A stretch of 64,000 bases of DNA, taken from positions 1-64,000 of the forward strand of contig MGQW01000007.1 of assembly GCA_001798885.1 (NCBI GenBank), given 5' to 3'. The notes under the pieces were generated by a model, which saw nothing but the letters and a program-made list of their open reading frames with translations, ran no database searches and was not told where the DNA came from. The stretch is from Deltaproteobacteria bacterium RBG_16_64_85 (lineage in GTDB: Bacteria > Desulfobacterota > Deferrimicrobia > Deferrimicrobiales > Deferrimicrobiaceae). Position numbers and translations under genes: made by a program. This document shows, in pieces, positions 24,301 through 32,157 of the stretch (its first letter is position 1; each line of letters opens with the position of its first letter).

Positions 24301-26328
24301 GAACGGCACCTCGTCCAGGTGTTCCAGGCGATGCTCCGCCCCGCGGTGGCCACCGAATCCATGGAACGCGCCCTAATGCGAAAAGCCCAGGCCGAGGGTA
24401 CGGCGCCCGGGCACGTGAGCGACATCAACCTCGGACTGATCCTCCCCGGGAGGACGGATGGGAGGAACAAGAGCGCGAGTGCGGCGAAGACCGCGGCGAC
24501 GGTCCTTTGGCTCGTCGAGGAGGGGAAGATGGTTTCGGGAGCCTCCCTCCTCCCCGACGAGCAGAACAGCCTCGCCGGCCTTCCCGAAGAACCCCGCGAG
24601 GCCTCCGGTTCCATGGCCGGCAAGGTCGTCGTGGTGACCGGCGGTATCCGCAATCTCGGCAAGGAGATCTCCCTTCGATTCGCCGCGGAACGGGCGACCG
24701 TGGTGGCGGCGAGCCGGCACCCCCGCATCGCGGGCGTTCCCGCCGAGGATGCGGAGAAGGCGCGCGCGGAGATGGCGGCGGCGGACGCCGCGCTCGCGTC
24801 GATGCGCCGATCCGGGGGCCGGTCCCTGTGGATCGACGCGGATGTCTCCCGCCCCCAGAAAGTGCGGGCCCTGATCGAGGAAACGCGGAACCGCTTCGGG
24901 AAGATCGACGCGTACGTGAACAACGCGGGCGCCGGCGGCGATTTCTCCCTGATCGGCGACGTCCTGCGGGAACACCGGCAGAGCTGGGACGCCGTGCTGC
25001 GCGCCAACTTTCTCGGCCCCTGGACGGCCATCTCCCTCCTTCGTGAAATCATGAAGAACCAGCCGGGCGGGGGAACGATTGTCAACGTATCCACGCACTA
25101 CGCGGACCATCCCTATCTCTTCCGGACGATCTACACGGTTTCCAAGATCCTGCTCAAGGGGCTGACTCTTTCCCTCAGCGCCCGCCTTGCGGACGAAAAC
25201 GTCCGGATCGCCGACGTCGCCCCCAGTCTCATCGCGGGGCCGCGGATGGACTGGGTGATGCGCAATTACGCCGGCAAGTTCGCGGAGCAGCTCGGCTCCC
25301 TGCGGGATCTGCGGGGTGCCGAAGCCAAAACCTTGCAGGAGCTCTTCATCCGCTGCTTCGACCGGTCTCTTCCGGTCCCGGAGCGGGGGTCCTCGTCAAA
25401 AGCCTTCCTTTCGGCAGTCCGGGGAAGCAGTCTGTCGAAGGCCAGGCGCGCCGAGCTGGAATCGTGGTTCGCGAGCATCCGGGAATGGTTCGGGGCCACC
25501 GTCCCGGAAGACCCGCCCACGAACGAACAGGTGGCTGACGCCGTGCTGTTCGCCGCCAAGAACGCACGGTTCCTCGAGGACCGCTTCATCGGGGTTTCCC
25601 CGCTTCCTTCCTTTTCCTCCTTTCCGGGGGAAACTCCCTGGAAAAGAGAAACCCTGTCCGGCGAACCGTTTCTCTTCCTTTCCATCGGCATGAAAGCGGG
25701 AAATGCGGAGGGCCAGACCGAAGCGCTGCGGAGCGCCGGTGCCGTCGTCACCTCCCTGCTGGAACACCCTTCCAACCCCGGCCGGGTGGACATCTCGCGG
25801 CCGACGCCGGGTGCGGCAAGCGGTGCCAGGCGCCGTCCCGCCGAAAAGATCACCCGCGACCTGGACGTTTCGGACCCCCGTCTCCTCGAACCCTGGCTGG
25901 ACAATTCCCTCCTGGGGGGATCCCCTCCCGCCGGTGCGGTTCTCTTTCTGGGAACTTCGACGGCCGGCAGGCCGGTACCGGAATTCAGTACCGAAGAGAG
26001 GGAGGGATTTCTCGTTCATCTTGGCAAGGCGCTCAACTCCTTCACCGAGTCCGCCAGGGCGGTCCGCGAACACGGGCATGTGATCGTCATCGTTCCTCCC
26101 GGCAACTCCGAGGAAGGGCACCTCGTCCGCGTGGCGGCGCGGCAAATGATCCGTACCTGCATCGCTGAACAGCACTTCCTCCCCGTAGGGAAAAAGGTGC
26201 GGGTGAGCCTTCTGACCGCGCCCGGCGCTCAGGAAGAGCGGGCGTTTCATCAACGCCTGATCGACATCCTCTCCGGGCAGGTCCCTCCGGCGGTCGATGC
26301 GATCCCCGCCGGCCGTTTTCGTCCTTAG
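21322..26328 (+). CDS. Giant multi-SDR protein with malonyl-CoA-reductase-like architecture
   Basis: The 1668-residue protein starts at ATG 21322 (AGGAGG ahead, ATGA overlap). Residues 1-540 have no domain I recognise. Residues 541-830 form SDR unit 1 (TGGGTGMG, NNAG 633-636), but the active site reads Y711-TSA-Q715 instead of YxxxK, and Ser is Thr. Residues 840-1085 are a degenerate SDR without glycine motif. Residues 1098-1440 form a complete SDR (TGGIRNLG, NNAG, NVS, Y1271-TVS-K1275), and 1450-1660 are again degenerate. The alternation of catalytic and degenerate units and the linker GGVTYEQPPG...PSPAVLGRYPDLVGKV resemble Chloroflexus malonyl-CoA reductase. NAD(P)H reduction of an acyl-CoA or aldehyde is likely; the substrate is inferred. 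Confidence 0.8.
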   Translation: MTETKPISKKAPGDRPLTFEEIGRIAALILEKEAEGKVSDLPAGPLKEILSLLRERTVPDSIGSLVSAARGKIGERVARLLQKGEIRVAVVDFEEQTGFPREHARPTNEVLLVRKGKELLWLGKKRLLEGGDAVPCIFLTKAFLSKTRTRPHLLLQAILHPIVEWVYGMPHMVAVLCESAYNAAPPAPDGGDVSDLNRFIAEEAGRDRDFAYFDRILGTSYEPDEFRMDELSTAFGPDDRRIGEVVSRARVMGVNYRKLVETVLAATREEIAREQIAQGRKALDEGDADRALQILRKVALSPDTPESAQEESDALIGLAVRSCALDADPAYEGLRMESGGIRVEPWAGRKAREFAGLLHAAADVVRKQRETLSPGNGGDAGTDPLGERGAPRSIHVLVDLERPSAKFIDGHDRVHWVFEKSFVEALLAGMSAGITSDGILALMACRFVRDGAFPDEKLKIDKQFAVAVKGALEGYRFFQALPRETRDQIAAFCEASGVEDRLYRLYISLGEETNPARASHLIRRVVSRTHSYNYVRYPDTFLAGQVVVITGGGTGMGRAIALEAARSGANVVITGRRPAPLEETRADMDDLIRFLGLTNQTLIVQGDVSDPKYVGEMFERIERELGRIDVLYNNAGVSGPVEFGSAYREEHFDPYRDAVNIHLTGAWLASLEAARLMEAQPRGGVIVMVGTFYSESIHRHVLHAYPGRLPYTSAQSAKLALGDYLAWMLADRNITVLSLNPAAVATERIQRGAGVFDKGSRARARIGRKVSPEALERDTLDRTVRHEFVQPRDFARVALEVQNMVFRRTIGGQRLPMGGVTYEQPPGVLPSPAVLGRYPDLVGKVALVALHGFKGDDAPLIEASARALARSGANVVLAGSRPEDLEQLALQINSSGGEGMATVSPVNLSRPAEVQELFDRLPRVDLLLHFTGNVDWKRPLTHLPFEEWSAYVDRFGFIPRLLCWQAERRMDRDGTDGTIAIVGPDLSGVPSIRERHLVQVFQAMLRPAVATESMERALMRKAQAEGTAPGHVSDINLGLILPGRTDGRNKSASAAKTAATVLWLVEEGKMVSGASLLPDEQNSLAGLPEEPREASGSMAGKVVVVTGGIRNLGKEISLRFAAERATVVAASRHPRIAGVPAEDAEKARAEMAAADAALASMRRSGGRSLWIDADVSRPQKVRALIEETRNRFGKIDAYVNNAGAGGDFSLIGDVLREHRQSWDAVLRANFLGPWTAISLLREIMKNQPGGGTIVNVSTHYADHPYLFRTIYTVSKILLKGLTLSLSARLADENVRIADVAPSLIAGPRMDWVMRNYAGKFAEQLGSLRDLRGAEAKTLQELFIRCFDRSLPVPERGSSSKAFLSAVRGSSLSKARRAELESWFASIREWFGATVPEDPPTNEQVADAVLFAAKNARFLEDRFIGVSPLPSFSSFPGETPWKRETLSGEPFLFLSIGMKAGNAEGQTEALRSAGAVVTSLLEHPSNPGRVDISRPTPGAASGARRRPAEKITRDLDVSDPRLLEPWLDNSLLGGSPPAGAVLFLGTSTAGRPVPEFSTEEREGFLVHLGKALNSFTESARAVREHGHVIVIVPPGNSEEGHLVRVAARQMIRTCIAEQHFLPVGKKVRVSLLTAPGAQEERAFHQRLIDILSGQVPPAVDAIPAGRFRP

Positions 26329-26371
26329 TGCCTCGCCATCCGGTAAGGTAGAATAGCGGCCGGAGGCTCCG

Positions 26372-27706
26372 TTGACCGAACTGCTGCTCGCGCGCGCGCA
26401 GATGGCGATGCTCTTCGCCTTCCACATCCTCTTCGCCGTGGCGGGGATCGGGATGCCGCTCCTCATGGTGATCGCCGAGGCGGCGCACCTGCGGACCGGG
26501 AAACCGGTTTTCCTGGAGCTCGCGAGGCGCTGGGCCCGCGGAACCGCCGTCCTCTTTGCAGTGGGCGCGGTCTCCGGGACCGTCCTCTCCTTCGAGCTGG
26601 GACTCTTGTGGCCAGGGTTCATGTCGTTCTCCGGCGGGATCATCGGCCTCCCCTTCGCCCTGGAGGGATTCGCTTTTTTCACAGAGGCGATCTTTCTGGG
26701 TATTTACCTGTACGGCTGGGGCCGCGTCCCCCCCGTGGCGCATCTTCTTTCGGGGGTCGCAGTGGCGCTGGGGGGCGCCCTCTCCGGAATCCTCGTTGTC
26801 GCGGTGAACGCCTGGATGAACAGCCCGGCGGGGTTCCTGTTAAAGGACGGAAAACCGGCCGCGATCGACCCGCTTGCCGCTATGGCCAACCCTGCCTGGC
26901 CCACCGAAGCCGTCCACATGACGCTTGCCGCCTTCGCGGCGTCCGGATTCGCGGTCGCCGGTATCCACGCGTACAAGCTCCTTCGCGACCGGGAGAACCT
27001 CTTCCACCGGCACGCCCTTTCCATCGCGCTGGCAGTGGGCGGGACAGCCGCCGTTCTGCTCCCGGTCAGCGGGGATTTCAGCGCGCGGTTCATCGCGCGG
27101 GACCAGCCGGTCAAGCTGGCGGCGTTGGAGGGGCAGTTCCGGACCGAGCGTGGCGCTCCCCTGCGCATCGGCGGGATACCGGACAGGGAAAAAGAAACGA
27201 CGCGGTATGCGATCGAGATACCGAAGGGATTGAGTCTTCTTGCTTTCCACGACGCCGATGCGGAGGTCAAAGGGCTTGCCGCGTTTCCGCATGCGGACCG
27301 GCCCAACCCGTTGCCGGTCCATCTCGCCTTCCAACTCATGGTGGCCTGCGGATCCGCGCTAGCCGCGGTTTCGCTTTTTGCCGCGTGGTGTGCCCTGAGA
27401 AGCCGTAAGAAACTGTTCCATCCCCGGTTCCTGCTGGCCGTTGTGTTCTGCAGCCCGCTCGGCATCCTCGCCGTGGAGGCGGGATGGACGGTCACGGAGC
27501 TTGGACGGCAGCCGTGGGTGATCCGCGGGGTCATGCGCACCGCGGACGCGGTGACGCCCGTGAGCGGGCTCCTGGTTCCCTTCGCATTCTTCTCCGCGCT
27601 CTACCTGGCCCTCGGGATCTCCGCAGCCTGGCTGCTCCGCCGGGAAGTGTCTCAAAGCCCCTCCTTTCCGCGTGAAGAGAGCGACGCCGGAGCGGCGAAG
27701 GAGTGA
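26372..27706 (+). CDS. cydA: Cytochrome bd-type quinol oxidase subunit I (CioA-like)
   Basis: The 444-residue integral membrane protein oxidises quinol and reduces O2. It starts at TTG 26372, with GGAGG 5 nt ahead. Features are the N-terminal RAQMAMLFAFHILFAV with the heme His, LEGFAFFTEAIFLGIYLYGW, WMNSPAGF and EAVHMTLAAF (second heme His). The Q-loop is short, as in cyanide-insensitive-type (CIO) enzymes, about 60 residues shorter than E. coli CydA. About nine helices are visible. cydB follows at 2 nt. It gives high-affinity respiration or O2 defence. Confidence 0.93.
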   Translation: MTELLLARAQMAMLFAFHILFAVAGIGMPLLMVIAEAAHLRTGKPVFLELARRWARGTAVLFAVGAVSGTVLSFELGLLWPGFMSFSGGIIGLPFALEGFAFFTEAIFLGIYLYGWGRVPPVAHLLSGVAVALGGALSGILVVAVNAWMNSPAGFLLKDGKPAAIDPLAAMANPAWPTEAVHMTLAAFAASGFAVAGIHAYKLLRDRENLFHRHALSIALAVGGTAAVLLPVSGDFSARFIARDQPVKLAALEGQFRTERGAPLRIGGIPDREKETTRYAIEIPKGLSLLAFHDADAEVKGLAAFPHADRPNPLPVHLAFQLMVACGSALAAVSLFAAWCALRSRKKLFHPRFLLAVVFCSPLGILAVEAGWTVTELGRQPWVIRGVMRTADAVTPVSGLLVPFAFFSALYLALGISAAWLLRREVSQSPSFPREESDAGAAKE

Positions 27707-27708
27707 CC

Positions 27709-28740
27709 ATGCCCGATCTTCCGACCCTCGCCGCAGGAAGCATCCTGGCCGCCCTGATTCTTTATGCGCTCCTTGGAGGGGCCGATTTCGGCGGCGGAGT
27801 CTGGGACCTTTTCGGCCGGGGACCACGCGCGGCCGCCCGGAGGCTCCTCATCGCCCGCGCCATCGGTCCCGTCTGGGAAACGAACCACATCTGGGTCATC
27901 GTCGCGGTCGTGGTCCTGTTTACCGCATTTCCACAGGCGCTTGCCGTCATCTCCACTTCCCTTTTCGTCCCGGTCACCTTGATGATCGCAGGGATCGTGC
28001 TGAGGGGGGCGGCCTTTGCCTTCCACCACTATCACCTCCACGAGGAAGGGGGTAGGGGCCGGTGGGGGATGCTCTTCTCGGGGGCCAGTCTCCTCACGCC
28101 GGTACTCCTGGGCGTGATCATCGGGGCGGTTTCCTCCGGCGACATCCGGGCGCAAACCGCGATCCTGGCAGGAGCCTCCACGGCATGGATCGCACCCTTC
28201 CCCCTCTCGGTGGGGCTCCTCACTCTCGCGGTCTTTTCCTACCTGGCTGCGGTCTACCTGATTCTCGAGACGGACGACCCGGATCTGCGGGAAGACTTCC
28301 GTATCCGTGCCCTTTGGACGTCGGTGGCGGTAGCGGGTCTCCTGGTCGTCGTCCCCCTCCTCGCGCGGAACGGGGCACCCGATTTCTTCCACGCTCTCCT
28401 GGGGAGCGACTGGTCGGTGGGGGTCGTGTTCCTCGTCGCCTCGGTGGCGCTCGGCTCGCACGTGGCGTTGCTCTTGCGAGCTTACGGCCTCGCGCGGGCT
28501 TGTGTGGCCGCAGAGGCGACGCTCATCCTTGTCGGATGGGGGGCGGCGCAATACCCCTTCCTCGTCCGCCCGGATCTCTCCATCCCTTCGGCCGTCTCAC
28601 CGCCGGAAACGCTTCGCGTAATTCTGATCGCCCTCGCGGCGGGTGCGCTCTTCCTGTTTCCGTCCATCTTCGCGCTCTTCCGCCTCTTCAAGAAGGAGGC
28701 CTTCCTTGGTCATCCCCCGAAGCCGCCCTCTCATCGGTAG
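27709..28740 (+). CDS. cydB: Cytochrome bd-type quinol oxidase subunit II
   Basis: The 343-residue membrane protein begins MPDLPTLAAG and shows the family pattern YALLGGADFGGGVWDLF, GPVWETNHIW and VLRGAAFAFHHY. Eight or nine helices are visible. The ATG at 27709 is preferred over the overlapping GTG 27703 because AAGGAG lies 6 nt before it. It partners CydA; no small CydX-like frame follows, since the stop overlaps the convergent WYL gene by 10 nt. Confidence 0.93.
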   Translation: MPDLPTLAAGSILAALILYALLGGADFGGGVWDLFGRGPRAAARRLLIARAIGPVWETNHIWVIVAVVVLFTAFPQALAVISTSLFVPVTLMIAGIVLRGAAFAFHHYHLHEEGGRGRWGMLFSGASLLTPVLLGVIIGAVSSGDIRAQTAILAGASTAWIAPFPLSVGLLTLAVFSYLAAVYLILETDDPDLREDFRIRALWTSVAVAGLLVVVPLLARNGAPDFFHALLGSDWSVGVVFLVASVALGSHVALLLRAYGLARACVAAEATLILVGWGAAQYPFLVRPDLSIPSAVSPPETLRVILIALAAGALFLFPSIFALFRLFKKEAFLGHPPKPPSHR

Positions 28741-29669
28741 ACCGTACTGAGCCGGTCGATCTCCGCCTGGACGGCATCCCGCAATTCCCTGGGCGCCACC
28801 ACCTCGACCTCCCCGCCCTGCTGGAGGACCAGCCCGAGGACCTCGAGAACGAGGGCCTCCGGCAGCTCGAGCACGACCGACCCGTCCAGCTCAAGCTGCA
28901 GGCGCTGGTCCGGGTGCCATGCCTGCGCGGACGCCCACGCGGCCTTCCCCCGGGCGAACCGTATCCGTGCATTCCGGACCTTTCCGCCCCGGATCCCTCT
29001 GCGGACCAGGACGTCCGCGTCGAACGGTTTCTTCGACGGCAGGAAACGTCCCCCCGTCACCTCAACCCTCCGGATGCGCGACAAAGGATAAAAGTTCGCA
29101 CCTTTCCGCCGCCGGGAAATCCCGATGAGGTGCCAGGCTCCCAGGGAAAAGTGGAGCTTCAACGGCTCGACCTCCCGCTTGGCGGCTTCGCTTTCTTCGC
29201 GGGAAACAAGCCGCAGCAGGACCAGCCTGCGCTGGGTGATCGCTCGGAGAAGATCGAAGAATACCTTGCCGGATGTTTCGGTCCCACGGCCGAAGTCAAA
29301 GGATACCGCTTCCTCCACGTTCTTCAACGCCGTGGTCTTGAAGAGTCCGTCGAGCCGGCTGGAGATCGCCGCCGCTTCCTCCCTTAATGGAGGCTTGATC
29401 TCCCTGAAGAGGCGCCTGGCAAACAGGAGGGCGATCATCTCGTCTTTCCGGAAGAAGGCCTGGGGCAGGTAGAACCCGGGATCGCCGTAGGAGTACCCTT
29501 TCGCCGCCTTGTCGTATCGCAAGGGCGCCTGGAGGCGGTCCCGAAGGAACTCGATGTCCCGCTGGGCGGTCCGGAGAGAGACCGTGAAATACGCGGCAAG
29601 GGTCCCGGAACCCGGGCGATGCCCGGCACGGATACGCTCGTCGAACCATAAAATCCGCTCCATCGTCAT
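28731..29669 (-). CDS. WYL-domain transcriptional regulator
   Basis: The 312-residue protein has an N-terminal HTH of the DeoR/HTH_11 type (residues 1-60, TLAAYFTVSLRTAQRDIEFLRDRL) and a WYL ligand-binding domain (about 130-230: FSLGAWHLIGISRRRKGANFYPLSRIRRVEV) with a C-terminal extension. WYL regulators sense nucleic-acid or small ligands and control stress or transport genes. It starts at ATG 29669, one nt after the livF stop and with GGAGGG 8 nt ahead (ATG 29663 is also possible), so it belongs to the liv operon. That suggests control of branched-chain amino-acid transport. Confidence 0.88.
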   Translation of the reverse strand: MTMERILWFDERIRAGHRPGSGTLAAYFTVSLRTAQRDIEFLRDRLQAPLRYDKAAKGYSYGDPGFYLPQAFFRKDEMIALLFARRLFREIKPPLREEAAAISSRLDGLFKTTALKNVEEAVSFDFGRGTETSGKVFFDLLRAITQRRLVLLRLVSREESEAAKREVEPLKLHFSLGAWHLIGISRRRKGANFYPLSRIRRVEVTGGRFLPSKKPFDADVLVRRGIRGGKVRNARIRFARGKAAWASAQAWHPDQRLQLELDGSVVLELPEALVLEVLGLVLQQGGEVEVVAPRELRDAVQAEIDRLSTVYR

Positions 29670-29670
29670 G

Positions 29671-30393
29671 TCACCTGCCCTCCGACAAGTCCCCAAGGTA
29701 TGCCGCCTGCACCCTGGGATCATTTTTAAGATCGGCAGAGTCCCCATGCAAGACAATACTTCCGGCTTCCAGCACATAGGCACGGCGGGCGATGGAAAGC
29801 GCCATGTAGGCGTTCTGCTCCACCAGCAGGATGGTGGCGCCGCTCCGGTTCACTTCCGTTATCATGTCGAAGATCTCCCCGACCAGCAGCGGAGAAAGCC
29901 CCATGGAGGGCTCGTCCAGCAGCATCAGGGCGGGCCTTGCCACCATGGCCCGCCCGATCGCCAGCATCTGCTGCTCCCCGCCCGAGAGGGTTCCCGCCAT
30001 CTGGCCGGACCGTTCCGAGAGCCTGGGGAACAGCGCGAAGACCTTTTCGAGGCTTTCCGTCACTTCTCGCCCCGACCGGCGGGTATAAGCCCCCATGTCC
30101 AGGTTCTCCCTGACGGTCAGGTTCGCGAAGACCCCGCGTCCTTCCGGAACGTGGGATATCCCCATCCGGGCGATTCTGTGCTGAGGGATGCCCGTCAGGC
30201 TCCTTCCGCCGAATTCGATTCTTCCGGAACGCGGCGCGATGATGCCCGAAACGACCTTCAAGGTCGTGGTCTTCCCGGCTCCGTTGGCCCCGATCAGCGA
30301 CACGATCTCCCCGGCATCCACGCGCAGGGAAACGTCTCTCAGGGCATGAAGATTCCCGTAATATACGTTTATATTATCGATAGTTAAAACCAA
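29671..30393 (-). CDS. livF: Branched-chain amino-acid ABC transporter ATPase LivF
   Basis: The 240-residue ATPase has Walker A GANGAGKTT, Q-loop, ABC signature LSGGEQQMLAIGRAM and Walker B LMLLDEPSMGL. The C-terminal EQNAYMALSIARRAYVLE is typical of LivF. It starts at TTG 30393 with AAGGA ahead, 21 nt after livG. It works with LivG on the cytosolic face of LivHM to import Leu/Ile/Val or related acids. Confidence 0.95.
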   Translation of the reverse strand: MVLTIDNINVYYGNLHALRDVSLRVDAGEIVSLIGANGAGKTTTLKVVSGIIAPRSGRIEFGGRSLTGIPQHRIARMGISHVPEGRGVFANLTVRENLDMGAYTRRSGREVTESLEKVFALFPRLSERSGQMAGTLSGGEQQMLAIGRAMVARPALMLLDEPSMGLSPLLVGEIFDMITEVNRSGATILLVEQNAYMALSIARRAYVLEAGSIVLHGDSADLKNDPRVQAAYLGDLSEGR

Positions 30394-30414
30394 TATCCAA
30401 TCCTTAGCTTCATA

Positions 30415-31191
30415 TTATTTTCCCCCTGAAGCATTCCGGCCGAGATACGCCTCGATCACCCGCGGGTCGTTGCGGACCTCCAGGGGGGTTCCCCGTGCGA
30501 TCACTTCGCCGAAATCCATCACGATCACGCGCTCGCAGATCCCCATCACCAGGCGCATCTGGTGCTCGATGAGAAGGACCGTCAGCCGGTACCGTTCCCG
30601 GATCTCCTGGATGAACTCCATCAGTTTCCCGACTTCGGACGGGTTCATCCCGGCGGCGGGCTCGTCGAGGAGGAGGAGCTTCGGCTCCGAGGCGAGCGCA
30701 CGGGCGATCTCCAGCCTCCGCTGGTCGCCGTAAGGAAGATGTTTCGCAAGCTCCCCTCTCCGTTCCTGCAGGGAGAAGATGGCAAGGAGGCCCATGACCT
30801 TTTCCCGGATCTCCCTCTCCCCTTCGAAAAACCGGCGCGCGCGGCACAGTGCGGAAACCGGGCCGTACCGCACATGGGGGTGGTAGGCGGTCCTCACGTT
30901 GTCCATCACCGAAAGATTCCTGAACAGCCGGATGTTCTGGAACGTGCGGGCGATCCCCAGCCTGCTGATCCGATGGGGGGGGAGCCCCGTGATCGACTTC
31001 CCCTCGACCGCGACCGATCCATGGTCCGGCCGGTAGATCCCCGTGATCACGTTGAATACGGTGGTCTTCCCCGAACCGTTCGGTCCGATCAGGCCCACCA
31101 GCTCCCCTTCGCGGAGATGAAGGTCAACGCCGTTAAGCGCTGTGATCCCGCCGAAATACTTGGCCAGTCCGAGCGCTTCCAGAAGGATCAT
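30415..31191 (-). CDS. livG: Branched-chain amino-acid ABC transporter ATPase LivG
   Basis: The 258-residue ATPase has Walker A GPNGSGKTT, LPYGDQRRLEIARAL (LivG form of the signature) and LLLLDEPAAGMNP, and ends in VIEAYLG. The ATG at 31191 overlaps the livM stop as ATGA. Upstream in-frame sequence is antisense-like and belongs to livM. It is paired with LivF. Confidence 0.95.
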   Translation of the reverse strand: MILLEALGLAKYFGGITALNGVDLHLREGELVGLIGPNGSGKTTVFNVITGIYRPDHGSVAVEGKSITGLPPHRISRLGIARTFQNIRLFRNLSVMDNVRTAYHPHVRYGPVSALCRARRFFEGEREIREKVMGLLAIFSLQERRGELAKHLPYGDQRRLEIARALASEPKLLLLDEPAAGMNPSEVGKLMEFIQEIRERYRLTVLLIEHQMRLVMGICERVIVMDFGEVIARGTPLEVRNDPRVIEAYLGRNASGGK

Positions 31192-32150
31192 TCGGTATCG
31201 CCCCGGAGAAGCGGGAATTCCCGGATGCCGAAAAGTCCCTGGGGACGCAGCAGCATCGTGACGATCAGGAGGACGGGGATCAGCACCCAGCGAAGCTCGA
31301 TGTAGCCGGGAGGAAGGATTACGCGCAATCCCTCCAGGAGGAAGATCCACCCGAAGGAGGCGACCAGGGTCCCGCTCATGTTCCCCAGCCCCCCCAGGAC
31401 GACAATCATGAGGACGTCCACCGATTTGAAGAAATCGAAGTTGCTGGGGTGCAGGAAGGCATAGAGGTGGGCGTAAAGCCCCCCGGCGAGCCCTGCGAAG
31501 GAGCAGCCGACGACAAAACCGGCCATCTTGTACCGGAACGTGTTGATCCCCACGATTCCGGCCGCGATCTCGTCCTCGCGGATCGAGACGAGCGCGCGCC
31601 CGTGGCTGGAATGGATCAGGTTCCGGGCAAGATACAGGGAGACCCCCAGGAACATGACCGCCCATGCAACCGTGGTCATTTTCGCGATCCCCGTCATGCC
31701 TCTCGCGCCGCCCAGCTGGGGGAGGAAGCTGTCGGCGTTGTCGAAGAAAACCTTCATGATGACGCCGAATCCCAGCGTGGCGATGCCGAGGTAGTCCGAG
31801 GTCAGCCGAAGGGTGGGAAGCCCCACCAGCCAGGCGATCAACGCGGCGCATCCCCCGCCGGCCAGTAGCGAGGCGAGAAAGAACAGCTGCGATTCCCCTC
31901 CGTACGATTTCATGAGGAAGGCCGCGGTGTAGGCGCCGATGCCGTAGAAAGCGGCGTGCCCCAGGGAAAACAGGCCGGTGAATCCGTAGATGACGTTCAG
32001 CCCCAGTGCGGAAACGGCCATGATGCAGGCCAGCTGGAAAATCTGGACCCAGTAAGGATTTACGACCCCGCCTGTCGAAAGCCCCCACCCTGCCGCGGTC
32101 GCCGCGGCGAAGGGCGTGAGGAACCTGGCAAGGTGGAGCAACGCTCTCAT
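31188..32150 (-). CDS. livM: Branched-chain amino-acid ABC transporter permease LivM
   Basis: The 320-residue permease has about nine hydrophobic helices. The family motif ALGLNVIYGFTGLFSLGHAAFYGIGAYTAA sits near the N-terminus, and the transporter EAA-like loop REDEIAAGIVGINTFRYKMAGFVVG near the middle. It partners LivH. It is cotranscribed with livH, 7 nt apart, and coupled to livG. Confidence 0.95.
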   Translation of the reverse strand: MRALLHLARFLTPFAAATAAGWGLSTGGVVNPYWVQIFQLACIMAVSALGLNVIYGFTGLFSLGHAAFYGIGAYTAAFLMKSYGGESQLFFLASLLAGGGCAALIAWLVGLPTLRLTSDYLGIATLGFGVIMKVFFDNADSFLPQLGGARGMTGIAKMTTVAWAVMFLGVSLYLARNLIHSSHGRALVSIREDEIAAGIVGINTFRYKMAGFVVGCSFAGLAGGLYAHLYAFLHPSNFDFFKSVDVLMIVVLGGLGNMSGTLVASFGWIFLLEGLRVILPPGYIELRWVLIPVLLIVTMLLRPQGLFGIREFPLLRGDTE

Positions 32151-32157
32151 GGCACCT

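Noticed and set aside
14076-26328. Complete autotrophic 3-hydroxypropionate cycle
   Set aside because: No acetyl-/propionyl-CoA carboxylase, methylmalonyl-CoA mutase or malyl-CoA lyase in the window; only part of the reductive half is suggested.
28731-28760. CydX-type small subunit after cydB
   Set aside because: The cydB stop lies inside the convergent WYL gene, leaving no room for a small frame.
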